A DNA stretch of 64,000 nucleotides. Origin: a bacterium (GTDB taxonomy: Bacteria; Patescibacteria; Dojkabacteria; JAKAPS01; JAJZLI01). The DNA is taken from the NCBI GenBank assembly GCA_021846685.1, contig JAJZWL010000002.1:1-64000 (forward strand). The letters run 5' to 3'. Position 1 is the stretch's first letter. Every line of letters starts with the position of its first letter. Positions 1 through 8,585 of the stretch are shown piece by piece. The notes beneath the pieces were generated by a model. It did no database searches. It was not told the origin of the DNA and saw only the letters and a list, made by a program, of their open reading frames with translations. A program made the translations under genes and the position numbers.

Positions 1-1382
1 GCAATTCTCTCCATATACGGAGAGAACGTTAAATCATCATCCACACTGTATCCAAGCTTAGTACTGAATTTAGGCCTTTGATGTACAACAACCCTGTGTC
101 TAAATAAATCTCTATAATCTCCACCTCTTGATACCACCTCAAAAGTATAACTACCTAATTTAAATGCATTTGGAAGTTTTTTGCTTTTAACCTTTTCTCT
201 TTCTGATCCAGAGTCATCTCTTAATTTAAGTACTTTCTCATACAAAACTCCAATATCATCATAACTCAAACCTGCAAGATAATTTCTATAATCAGTAAAA
301 CTCAAGTCTGAATCTGATCTATCATAAAGAATAGATGCTAATACCAATAATTCGTCATCAGTATAAGCTACTAACTCAACATCAGATACAACTACTCTTG
401 CAGAAGTATCCTCTGACGATGAGACCACTGCATCTTTACCAATAATAGGAATACTGTTATCTAAAGAGAATCTATATATTTGACCATAATAATGTGATGC
501 TTCATTTCCTCTTGGACTAGTTACCCTTTTTGTAAAGGATCCTACGATTTCACCAGATTCTACCAATAAATCATTACATAACTGCCTAACCTCTGACAAA
601 GGATGATCTATTCCTTTAGAAATAATATCTTCTAATAATCTGCCATTTAAATGTATTGCAACATTAGTTTTTGTTGCAAAAGGCAAAAGATCTCGTAGAT
701 CATCAAACCTTTTAGCTGATCTTGAATTATGAAAAGACCTATCTGTCTCTCCTTCTTCCTTAGGATAAAGTCTCTTTATATAATCTAAATATGGCCCCTG
801 CAATTCACTGTATAACTCAAACATTTCACTGACTATATTTTCAAACTCATTACCGTATTCTGAGCCTCTAATCTCCTCTGGAACAATATATCCATATCTA
901 TCTTTATTATCTTTAGCAGAAAATGAAACATATCTTGAAGATTTTTCCAAAAATGAACCTAACTCAAAAGATTCTAAATAATTTGAAGCAATATTAGAGA
1001 TATCTTCACAGAATACATTTACTCCTCCCATCTCGGCTATAGAATCATCTCCATATAAAGATAACCATTTTTCGAAAAATTGTTGAGCCTTCTTAGTTTG
1101 TAAGCTATCATTTAATGAATTCTCAGAAACATTAGTATCACCTATTACAGAACTAAATTCTTCATTATTATAAAATTCATCTAAAAAAATTCTTCTTACA
1201 GATTTTTCAGATCTGCTATATCTTGAAGATAGTGCTGCAACTACCTCTGCAGGGATAGTATTCTTTGCAAAAAATACACTTCTGTCAGTGTTTGTAAAAA
1301 ATACAGACAGAACTCTCATTTCATCTGGAGTGAAACTTTCTGGGGCAATAGATACTTCAATATTTTGTTTATCTACTTCCAT
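1..1382 (-). CDS. Tandem ThyX-like protein (flavin-dependent thymidylate synthase family), C-terminus cut by window edge
   Basis: Reading the minus strand from ATG at 1382 gives an uninterrupted frame that runs off the left edge, about 460 codons. It contains two ThyX-like segments. The first (about residues 30-190) has SRYSRS, a DDSIAEMGG stretch and ELGSFLEKSSRY, which resembles the S-x-N-E-x-S-x-R-Y half of the ThyX signature but lacks its RHR. The second, near the truncated end, has LFRHRVVVHQRPKFS, which retains RHR. ThyX makes dTMP from dUMP using FAD and methylenetetrahydrofolate. Family membership is good; whether this two-domain form is catalytic cannot be told from the fragment. The gene is divergent from argS, with 45 bp between start codons. 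Confidence 0.75.
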   Translation of the reverse strand, partial: MEVDKQNIEVSIAPESFTPDEMRVLSVFFTNTDRSVFFAKNTIPAEVVAALSSRYSRSEKSVRRIFLDEFYNNEEFSSVIGDTNVSENSLNDSLQTKKAQQFFEKWLSLYGDDSIAEMGGVNVFCEDISNIASNYLESFELGSFLEKSSRYVSFSAKDNKDRYGYIVPEEIRGSEYGNEFENIVSEMFELYSELQGPYLDYIKRLYPKEEGETDRSFHNSRSAKRFDDLRDLLPFATKTNVAIHLNGRLLEDIISKGIDHPLSEVRQLCNDLLVESGEIVGSFTKRVTSPRGNEASHYYGQIYRFSLDNSIPIIGKDAVVSSSEDTSARVVVSDVELVAYTDDELLVLASILYDRSDSDLSFTDYRNYLAGLSYDDIGVLYEKVLKLRDDSGSEREKVKSKKLPNAFKLGSYTFEVVSRGGDYRDLFRHRVVVHQRPKFSTKLGYSVDDDLTFSPYMERI

Positions 1383-1387
1383 AATAC

Positions 1388-1418
1388 TTGGATTATTATA
1401 ATATTTTTATGATAGAAT
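1388..1418 (+). promoter_or_regulatory. Candidate argS promoter, near-leaderless
   Basis: TTGGAT at 1388-1393 and TAGAAT at 1413-1418 are separated by 19 nt. The -10 ends 9 nt before the argS ATG at 1428, so transcription would start at or just before the start codon. An alternative TATAAT lies at 1397-1402. No Shine-Dalgarno is visible. Confidence 0.4.
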
Positions 1419-1427
1419 AACAATTAG

Positions 1428-3065
1428 ATGGATATAGATAATATTACTACAACAATAGGGGATATAATATTAAAAAAATATAATATTAAAGAAAAGGTGG
1501 AAATATCTTTACCGAAAGATCTCTCTCATGGAGACTATTCAACTAATATAATATTAAAACTGTATTCAAAATACAAAATAGATAGAGAACAGTGCTTTAA
1601 ATATATACAAGAATCACTACCTCAATATGATTTAGAAATTATGAATTTTTTTATTAATATTTTTATTAAAGAAGAATCTTATAAAAATATATTTAATAGC
1701 AAAGAATCAATAAAAAAGAAAAACGAAAAGGTATTGGTAGAGTATTCATCTCCTAATATTGCAAAACCTTTCAGTATAGGACATTTAACCACTACCATAA
1801 TAGGAGACAGTATATACAGAATATACAAATATTTAGGATATAATACTACAAATGATAATCATATAGGAGATTGGGGAGTACAATTTGGAAAATTAATTTA
1901 TGCCATAAAAGAATGGGGCGACATCAATACCATTGAAAAAGATCCAATTAATGAATTGAACAAATTATATGTAAGATTTCATTCAGAAGAAGAAAACAAC
2001 CCTCAATCTTTAGAAAAAGCAAAAGAATATTCAAAACAACTCGCAGACAATAACAAAGAGATTACAGATTATTGGGAAAAAATAGTGGATTGGAGTATGT
2101 CTGAATTCAATAAAACATACTCCCTTTTAGATATTAAGTTTGAAAATACATATGGAGAAAGTTTTTACTATAAAATAGCACAAGATATAATTAATAAAGC
2201 GATTAAAGATAAAATAGCAGTAATTGAAGACAACGCAGTGGTTATTTATACAGAAAAAGAAAAGAAACCTTTAATAATAAGAAAATCTGACAATACGACT
2301 CTTTACGCATCTCATGATCTTGCAACAATCCAATATAGGGTCCAGGATCTTAAAATTGATACGATAATATATGAAATAGGAGTTGAACAAAAACAATATA
2401 TAGAACAGATGTTTAAGGCCGCAAAACTATTAAACCTTTATAATAAAAATACTAAATTAATCTTAATATCTAATGGATTTATACGCCTTCCAGGTGGAGA
2501 AAAAATGTCTACAAGAAAAGGAAAAACTATAAAATTAAATACCCTTATAGAAGAAGCTAGGATCAAGACACAAATATTACTTAAAGAAAGAAATATAGAG
2601 GATCCAGATATAATAGATAAAATAGCAATTGGGGCAATTAAATTTAATGTATTAAAAAGACATTATTCTTCAGACATAGTGTTTGAATGGGATAAAGTAT
2701 TGAATTTTGAAGGAGACACTAGTGTGTACATTCAATATACATATGTTAGGTGTCTAAGCCTACTTAGAAACATAACCATTTCAGATAGCAATATCATATT
2801 AGATACTAATGAAGAAAAATATTTACTAAGAAATATATATAGATTTCAAGACTATTTAGATTTAGCAAAGCTATCTCCCAATATACTAGCTGAATATCTA
2901 CTTAATATATCCAGGCTATATAACTTAATATATTCAAAACATAATATATTAAAAGAGGAAAATATTGATATCAAGAATACCCGATTAAAAATAACTCAAA
3001 AAACAATGGAGACTATAAAACAGGGATTAGAGTTATTAGGAATTAATACTGTCGAAAAAATGTAG
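1428..3065 (+). CDS. argS: Arginyl-tRNA synthetase
   Basis: Class I aminoacyl-tRNA synthetase that charges tRNA-Arg in the cytoplasm. The 545 residues are typical for ArgS. An N-terminal Add-1-like tRNA-binding region covers about residues 1-90. The HIGH-type motif reads FSIGHL at about 115-120, followed by the ArgS-specific NDNHIGDWGVQFGKL stretch. The KMSK-type loop reads GEKMSTRKG near residue 360. A helical DALR-type anticodon-binding domain closes the protein and includes SSDIVFEWDKVLNFEGDTS. The start is the first ATG after the divergent gap with the ThyX-like gene. The gene ends 2 bp before the oppositely oriented LysM/C39 gene. Nothing unusual is seen in the active-site motifs. Confidence 0.96.
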   Translation: MDIDNITTTIGDIILKKYNIKEKVEISLPKDLSHGDYSTNIILKLYSKYKIDREQCFKYIQESLPQYDLEIMNFFINIFIKEESYKNIFNSKESIKKKNEKVLVEYSSPNIAKPFSIGHLTTTIIGDSIYRIYKYLGYNTTNDNHIGDWGVQFGKLIYAIKEWGDINTIEKDPINELNKLYVRFHSEEENNPQSLEKAKEYSKQLADNNKEITDYWEKIVDWSMSEFNKTYSLLDIKFENTYGESFYYKIAQDIINKAIKDKIAVIEDNAVVIYTEKEKKPLIIRKSDNTTLYASHDLATIQYRVQDLKIDTIIYEIGVEQKQYIEQMFKAAKLLNLYNKNTKLILISNGFIRLPGGEKMSTRKGKTIKLNTLIEEARIKTQILLKERNIEDPDIIDKIAIGAIKFNVLKRHYSSDIVFEWDKVLNFEGDTSVYIQYTYVRCLSLLRNITISDSNIILDTNEEKYLLRNIYRFQDYLDLAKLSPNILAEYLLNISRLYNLIYSKHNILKEENIDIKNTRLKITQKTMETIKQGLELLGINTVEKM

Positions 3066-3067
3066 TC

Positions 3068-4408
3068 TTAATTTATCGGAGTAAATAAAACTGCCTGAGT
3101 AACAGATGAAGTAGAGTAATAGTTATTGAATATCAAATTTGCACCATTAGCAGGATCATTCATTAAATATTCACCATTAGAAAGTTCTTTTATTAATACC
3201 ACATAATGATATGCATAATTAACTGAAACTACAACAGGATGACCTGCAGCAAGTGAACTATTTATTGAATTCCAATTTACGTATCCTCCATACAAACTAC
3301 CTAAAGGAGTTACATTGAATATACCTAATCCATTCCAATTAAATAAAGGACCAGAGAAATTACCTGGATTTCGAGCTATATCTTGAGGAGTAATATTATA
3401 CCCATAATACTTTGCAACCATAGCAACACTACTAATTAAGCATCCTACCTCTCCTACATTATATCCACTATATCCTATTGTTGTATATGCCCATTGAGGG
3501 TTAGTTTGAGAATAATAGTAATCTAGTGGAGAAAGAGCTGCTGTTTTAGTAGATATATTACTACTTACACGAGTATTGGCAAAATTAGAAAAAGAACTTG
3601 CAACATTAGTAGCCTGTATAGGGCTATTATTTGTTGTATTTTGACTAACTGTAGGAGATATTATTGCATTAGGAATAAATAAAACCTCTCCTGATGTAAG
3701 CGGAGATGTTGCTATAGTAGAATTATTTAATAGATTCCAATCTTCTATTTCATTAGATGATGTATTAAACTTACTTGCAATACTTTGTAATGTATCTCCT
3801 GACTGCACAGTATAAGTTATTCCAGAAATAGGAATAATATCTAATGCTTCTCCTACATATATATTGTTACTCTTTAAATTATTAGACCACTTAATAACAC
3901 TAACAGATGTATTAAATTTCTTTGCAATACTTTGTAATGTATCTCCTGTTTGAACCTTATACCAATTAACTAATCCATAATTAGGACTTAATTTAGATTT
4001 TGTTGTATTTAAAGGTAAAGTAGTAGAAGATGATATTATCCCCTTAGAATATGCTTTAGCTGAAAGAGTAGCAATTTTGATATGTTTTGCTCCTCCCATA
4101 TTATTTGCAAACCATATCATAGAGAAAGTAAAGGCAAATATAGAAATTAATAATAAAGTTAATATTGGTTTATAGAGAGATCCTCTGCCCCAATAAAACT
4201 TCTGAAATATGCCAGATTTGGCAATATTGAATCTTTTGGATAACTTTTTTATACGATAATTAAAGTATGAAAATATGATTTTTCTATCTAGATAATAGGA
4301 TTCTAAAGAATCCTTAAATTCAGAAAAAATGGGTAACAACAGCAATTCCTTTAATTTACTAATTAAAGGAATTCTTCTGGGCGAATCTTTATCTACTAAA
4401 TTAAACAT
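3068..4408 (-). CDS. Membrane-anchored LysM protein with C39-like cysteine peptidase domain
   Basis: A 446-residue envelope protein. A basic cytoplasmic N-terminus of about 79 residues precedes one membrane segment (about 80-101). Two LysM peptidoglycan-binding repeats follow (about 149-193 and 198-247), each containing TGDTLQSIA or SGDTLQSIA and a KFNTS motif. After an Asn/Ser/Thr-rich linker comes a papain-like C39-type domain (about 295-446), with candidate catalytic Cys323 in GEVGCLISS, His401 in AYHYVVL and Asp418 in LMNDPANG. The architecture suggests a wall-bound protease or peptidoglycan-peptide hydrolase; the substrate is unknown. It lies 125 bp downstream of the histidine kinase on the same strand, with an inverted repeat between them, so it may belong to that regulon. 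Confidence 0.8.
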   Translation of the reverse strand: MFNLVDKDSPRRIPLISKLKELLLLPIFSEFKDSLESYYLDRKIIFSYFNYRIKKLSKRFNIAKSGIFQKFYWGRGSLYKPILTLLLISIFAFTFSMIWFANNMGGAKHIKIATLSAKAYSKGIISSSTTLPLNTTKSKLSPNYGLVNWYKVQTGDTLQSIAKKFNTSVSVIKWSNNLKSNNIYVGEALDIIPISGITYTVQSGDTLQSIASKFNTSSNEIEDWNLLNNSTIATSPLTSGEVLFIPNAIISPTVSQNTTNNSPIQATNVASSFSNFANTRVSSNISTKTAALSPLDYYYSQTNPQWAYTTIGYSGYNVGEVGCLISSVAMVAKYYGYNITPQDIARNPGNFSGPLFNWNGLGIFNVTPLGSLYGGYVNWNSINSSLAAGHPVVVSVNYAYHYVVLIKELSNGEYLMNDPANGANLIFNNYYSTSSVTQAVLFTPIN

Positions 4409-4438
4409 TTAAATTAAAAATTAATTTAAGGCAGTTTC

Positions 4439-4492
4439 AGAAAAACTTTATTTAATATTAACACATCTACTCATTTTATGTAAAGTTTTTCT
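4439..4492. repeat. Perfect 12-bp inverted repeat upstream of the LysM/C39 gene
   Basis: AGAAAAACTTTA at 4439-4450 and its exact reverse complement at 4481-4492 are separated by 30 nt. It sits in the 125-bp gap between the histidine kinase stop and the start of the LysM/C39 gene, centred about 57 bp before that start. No clean U-tract follows on the minus-strand transcript, so an operator or mRNA hairpin is as likely as a terminator. Confidence 0.5.
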
Positions 4493-4533
4493 TTATTAAA
4501 AAGCTATTAAATAGAAATTGGATAAAGATTAAT

Positions 4534-5991
4534 TTATTTAAATTCTGGTAAAATAATAGTAAATTTAGTACCCAATGATGCCTGACTTTCTACTAGAATA
4601 GAGCCTTTATACCCCTCAATGATTGATTTTGAAATTGACAAACCCAACCCAGAACCCTCAATTTTTTTAACGTTAGAAGCTCTATAGAATCTATTGAAAA
4701 TTTTAGGGACATCTTCCGTTTTAATACCAATTCCAGTATCTTCTATTTCTATAAATATCTTTTTAGAATTTTTATATAAAGATAACCTCACAAAACCATC
4801 CTTTGTATATTTTAAAGAATTGGCAAGTATATTGAAAATAGCTTTTGATAAATTTTCTTTATTAGAAAAAACATAAAAACCCTTACCTTTTACAATATAC
4901 TCGAAATTAATCTTTTTAGTTTCTGCAATAATTTTCATATCCGACGCCATATTTGATAATAAATTGGATAGATCTATTTTTTCAGTTATATAGGAAGATG
5001 TATTGTACTCAACTCTTGCTAAAGATAGTACATCATTTAGAACCTTTTCTATTTTTCTAGACTGATAGAGATTAGCCTCTAACATTTTTTTATATGATTT
5101 TATATTTGTATTTTTATCCCTTAAAGATAATTCTGTTTCTCCATTAATAATAGCTAATGGGGTCTTAATCTCATGAGCCACATCATTAATGAAATTCTTT
5201 TCTCTTTCAAATGTTTTTTCTAATCTATCAAGTAATTTATTAAATTCTTCAGACATACTATTAAATTCTCGATCATAATTCTTTGTACGTATACGTTGAT
5301 TAAGATTGAATCCTGTAATAGAAACTATTTGTGAGGTTATATCAGAAAGTGGATCTGTTATTTTATCAGAAAAATAAAAAGTAAATAAAACCACAATAAA
5401 AATAAAGATTAATGCCATAAAAAACATTACTATCAAAAGTGTATGCAAGGTATTATGAATTATAGTTATAGAATTACCTACTATAGCAACTCCTGTTAAA
5501 TCTCCAAATTTATTTAAAATTGGTATTGATATTAATGATAAATGTTGATTTCCTATTTTTTGAGTAAATACAGAAGAATTATCCTTACTTTGAACAGCAG
5601 TAAATACATCAGATATGAAAGATGCATTTAATTTTATATTATTTGATTCAGCAACTACATGCCCATTAGAATTTAATATGACAATAAAATATCCAATGAA
5701 ATTTTTATTATGGAATTGTGATACTTGATTTGTCCCTATTGTTGATCCTGAATGCCCAACAATAGATGATACTTCATTGGCAGTATAGAGTAAATTTGAA
5801 TTAAATTGAGAGTAGAGTATATACTGAGTCGTTTCAAAAAAAACTAACAGAATGAAGGCTATTGAGATTACTGATAAAATTATATTCCAGAATAAGAACT
5901 TAAATTTTAAAGTAGAGAATAGAGGATTATCCCTTAACTTTGTAGCCCACTCCACGAACGGTTTTGATAATTTTGTCTTTATATCCATCAT
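4534..5991 (-). CDS. Sensor histidine kinase
   Basis: Membrane sensor kinase of 485 residues. TM1 lies at about 31-53 and TM2 at about 182-207, bracketing an external sensor region of about 125 residues with no recognised fold. A HAMP linker follows (about 208-262). The HisKA motif NDVAHEIKTPLA carries phospho-acceptor His273. The HATPase domain shows the N box (NILANSLKYTKDG), G1 (DTGIGI) and G2 (GSGLGLSIS). Its start overlaps the 3' end of the response regulator by 65 bp, so the two are translationally coupled and a cognate pair. A GTG a few codons downstream (within FVEWATK) is a possible alternative start. The stimulus is unknown; the htrA neighbour suggests envelope or protein-folding stress. 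Confidence 0.93.
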   Translation of the reverse strand: MMDIKTKLSKPFVEWATKLRDNPLFSTLKFKFLFWNIILSVISIAFILLVFFETTQYILYSQFNSNLLYTANEVSSIVGHSGSTIGTNQVSQFHNKNFIGYFIVILNSNGHVVAESNNIKLNASFISDVFTAVQSKDNSSVFTQKIGNQHLSLISIPILNKFGDLTGVAIVGNSITIIHNTLHTLLIVMFFMALIFIFIVVLFTFYFSDKITDPLSDITSQIVSITGFNLNQRIRTKNYDREFNSMSEEFNKLLDRLEKTFEREKNFINDVAHEIKTPLAIINGETELSLRDKNTNIKSYKKMLEANLYQSRKIEKVLNDVLSLARVEYNTSSYITEKIDLSNLLSNMASDMKIIAETKKINFEYIVKGKGFYVFSNKENLSKAIFNILANSLKYTKDGFVRLSLYKNSKKIFIEIEDTGIGIKTEDVPKIFNRFYRASNVKKIEGSGLGLSISKSIIEGYKGSILVESQASLGTKFTIILPEFK

Positions 5992-6607
5992 CTATTTTTT
6001 TTCTTAACATTCTGATATAAACATCTACAACATTTGAAAATCCTTCAAATTCATAATCCCATGCATGATCCTCAATCATAGTTCTAGTCAAGACTACACC
6101 TTCATTTACCATTAAATATTCAAGAATTGAGAATTCTTTTTGAGATAACTCAATTTGTTTATTTCCTCTGTAAACTTCATATGTTTTAGTATTTAAAGTT
6201 AATTCTCCTACACTGATTATACCATCTATTATTGAAGGAGATCTTCTTAATAGAGCTTTTATTCTAGATAGCAATTCTCCTATAGCGAAAGGTTTAGTTA
6301 AATAATCATCAGCACCTATATCTAATCCTTTAATTTTATCTTCAATTGAATTTCTAGCTGTTAACATCAAAATTGGAGTTTGGATTTTTAATTTCCTTAT
6401 TTTTGCGCAAATATCAAAACCGTCCATATCCGGAAGCATTAAATCCAAAAGTATTAAATTATATCCATCTTCAACTTTTTCTAATGCTTCTTCTCCAGTA
6501 AAGGCAACATCTACTGAGTATCCAGAATCAATAAGACCTCTCTTAATAAAACTAGATATTTTTCTTTCATCTTCAATTACTAAAATTTTACTAAATTTAT
6601 CTGCCAT
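5927..6607 (-). CDS. OmpR/PhoB-family response regulator
   Basis: A 226-residue two-component regulator. The receiver domain (about 6-118) has the acidic pair in VIEDE, phospho-acceptor Asp55 in LILLDLMLPD, Thr83 in MLTARN and Lys105 in LTKPF. The C-terminal winged helix (about 130-225) is OmpR-like, with ELSQKEFSILEYL, the RTMIEDHAW helix and VRGVGYKV at the end. It lies 3 bp downstream of htrA and overlaps the kinase gene by 65 bp, so the three are one transcription unit in the order htrA, regulator, kinase. The family normally binds direct repeats upstream of target genes; the likely targets here are htrA itself and the LysM/C39 gene, by inference from position. Confidence 0.95.
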   Translation of the reverse strand: MADKFSKILVIEDERKISSFIKRGLIDSGYSVDVAFTGEEALEKVEDGYNLILLDLMLPDMDGFDICAKIRKLKIQTPILMLTARNSIEDKIKGLDIGADDYLTKPFAIGELLSRIKALLRRSPSIIDGIISVGELTLNTKTYEVYRGNKQIELSQKEFSILEYLMVNEGVVLTRTMIEDHAWDYEFEGFSNVVDVYIRMLRKKIDDGYKDKIIKTVRGVGYKVKG

Positions 6608-6610
6608 AAT

Positions 6611-7897
6611 TTATTTAAATACCTTGTTCAGAGTCACAGATACATTTTGTATACTACCACTCTTATTATAGATTTGAAGCGTAATTGTAGTATTAATTTG
6701 CTGTTTTCCTATAAGATAGTTTAATGGATCTGTAGATGTTACTTTTTGACCATTTACTTCAAGGATAATATCTCCAGTTTTAAGTCCAGCTCTAGATGCA
6801 GGAGTGTTAGGAACTACTCCAGGGTGACTAGATGACTTAACAATTAATGCTCCATAACTATATTTCAAATGATTAGTTTTTTGTAGACCAGGAGTTACTG
6901 GTTCATACTGTACTCCTAATTCAGGTTTTATTATCTTTCCATTTTTCAAAACAGATTGAATATCAGCTTTTGCTTGATTTATAGGAATAGCAAACCCAAT
7001 TCCATGAGCAGTCGATGCAACTGCTGTATTAATTCCTATTACTTGACCTTGTAAATTCAAAAGAGGACCTCCAGAATTTCCTGGATTAATTTCTGCATCT
7101 GTTTGAATAACATCATTTAGTGTTTCTACAGCACCTGTAGCAGGATCTTGAGCTTGTACAGTTCTAGCTAATCCTGACACAACACCTGTATCAACTGTGT
7201 TTTGATATTGACCTAATGCATTACCTATAGCTATAACTCCTTGCCCTAGTTGAAGAGATGAAGAATTACCCAATGTAAGATAAGGTAAATTTGTAGCATT
7301 AATTTTTACCACTGCTAAATCATTTGTTGGATCAAGAGATACAACATGAGCATTATACTGTTTACCATTATTCATTATAACTGTATACGAATCTTGTGAA
7401 GCTGCTACAACATGCTTATTAGTTAATATATATCCATTTGCAGAAATTATAAACCCAGAACCTGCTCCAACTTGCTGTGTTTTTCCACCAGAAGAACCAC
7501 TACTACCACTACCACTACTACCACCTGAATTAAAAAAATTAAAAAAATTATTCAAATTATTTGTATTCGAAGGCACTTTTTGAGATATAACAATACTTAC
7601 TACAGAAGGATTGGTTTTTTTGACAGCAGAAATAACTGCAGATTGTTCATTTACAACAGGTAAATTCACAGTTTTACTACCTGTAGTTGAATATTGATTA
7701 TTATTATTAAAAAAAGATGAGGTCAAAAACCCAAAAACAGAACCCAATACTGCAGAAAAAAGGATTACAACTATAATAACAAATGTCATTGTTTTTTTAA
7801 GATCTTTTTTTGTTATATAGTCAACAGAATTGTTTTCATTTTCATTTTCAATAGATTCTATTTTATTTTGTTCTAATTCTTGAATATTATTTTTCAT
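6611..7897 (-). CDS. htrA: HtrA/DegP-family serine protease with PDZ domain
   Basis: Membrane-anchored trypsin-like protease for misfolded envelope proteins, 428 residues. A charged cytoplasmic N-terminus and one membrane helix (about 36-60) precede a Gly/Ser-rich linker (about 125-139). The protease domain carries the triad His162 (LTNKHVVA), Asp193 (TNDLAVV) and Ser275 (NPGNSGGPLL). One PDZ domain occupies roughly 325-420, with AGLKTGDIILEVNGQ. This is the single-PDZ, N-anchored layout of Gram-positive HtrA proteins. It heads the htrA-regulator-kinase operon, an arrangement reminiscent of CiaRH/HtrA or CpxAR/DegP. Confidence 0.95.
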   Translation of the reverse strand: MKNNIQELEQNKIESIENENENNSVDYITKKDLKKTMTFVIIVVILFSAVLGSVFGFLTSSFFNNNNQYSTTGSKTVNLPVVNEQSAVISAVKKTNPSVVSIVISQKVPSNTNNLNNFFNFFNSGGSSGSGSSGSSGGKTQQVGAGSGFIISANGYILTNKHVVAASQDSYTVIMNNGKQYNAHVVSLDPTNDLAVVKINATNLPYLTLGNSSSLQLGQGVIAIGNALGQYQNTVDTGVVSGLARTVQAQDPATGAVETLNDVIQTDAEINPGNSGGPLLNLQGQVIGINTAVASTAHGIGFAIPINQAKADIQSVLKNGKIIKPELGVQYEPVTPGLQKTNHLKYSYGALIVKSSSHPGVVPNTPASRAGLKTGDIILEVNGQKVTSTDPLNYLIGKQQINTTITLQIYNKSGSIQNVSVTLNKVFK

Positions 7898-8013
7898 AAG
7901 ATATTTATTTTTTCTAATTTAATAACTAAGTCAGTCTATTAAACAAACATTAATAAAAGATTAATTTTACAAATGCTGAATATAAACCAAAGGAGTAGAT
8001 ATATTATAGACTA

Positions 8014-8042
8014 TTGCAAGTTAAATTAAAACCCAATAATAT
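8014..8042 (+). promoter_or_regulatory. Leaderless promoter for the cvpA-like gene
   Basis: TTGCAA at 8014-8019, a 17-nt spacer, and TAATAT at 8037-8042. Only 6 nt separate the -10 from the ATG at 8049, so the predicted transcript starts at the start codon itself. Confidence 0.6.
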
Positions 8043-8048
8043 ATTAGT

Positions 8049-8585
8049 ATGAATTCTATTAATGTAATAATCATTATAATATTTCTTATATACATTTATA
8101 GGGGTTATACTGATGGGGGATTACGTATTATAACAGGCTTTTTGGGACTTATTATCGCATATACACTATCTGTTAGATATTATGCATATGGAGGAAAACT
8201 TCTAGATAAAATATTGCATATTTCACTAGGATTAAATAAATTTATAGCTATAGCCTTTACTTTTATAATAGTAATAATACTATTTGAGATTTTATCAGGA
8301 TTCTTTTACAGAAAAGTTCCTAAAGAATTTAGGAAATCTGCTATAAATAAATATCTCGGAGCTATACTTTCTTTTATAGAAGCACTTATACTTGTGAGTT
8401 TTTTAATATTTATAATTATGAATATTAATTTTTTCCCAGGGCAAAATAATATAAAAACTGGATTATCTCAATCTACAATAGGGCATTACATAATCAAAGA
8501 AAATAAGAAAATACTTGATCCACTAATAGGAAACGAAATTAATAAAATAACTTTAAATAAAAATGTCATAATACAATCCAAATGA
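8049..8585 (+). CDS. CvpA-like membrane protein
   Basis: A 178-residue protein with about four hydrophobic helices (roughly 3-20, 25-45, 65-90 and 105-128) and a short charged C-terminal tail. The N-terminal arrangement of a helix followed by RGYTDGGLRIITGFLG fits the CvpA (colicin V production) family, whose molecular role is poorly defined. The start at 8049 is supported by the promoter just upstream. It overlaps the metal transporter by an ATGA stop/start junction, so the two are co-translated. Membrane topology is clear; the family call is moderate. Confidence 0.65.
   Translation: MNSINVIIIIIFLIYIYRGYTDGGLRIITGFLGLIIAYTLSVRYYAYGGKLLDKILHISLGLNKFIAIAFTFIIVIILFEILSGFFYRKVPKEFRKSAINKYLGAILSFIEALILVSFLIFIIMNINFFPGQNNIKTGLSQSTIGHYIIKENKKILDPLIGNEINKITLNKNVIIQSK

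Noticed and set aside
7484..7526. Short repeated Gly/Ser codons that could look like a tandem DNA repeat
   Set aside because: They encode the flexible linker between the membrane anchor and protease domain of HtrA.
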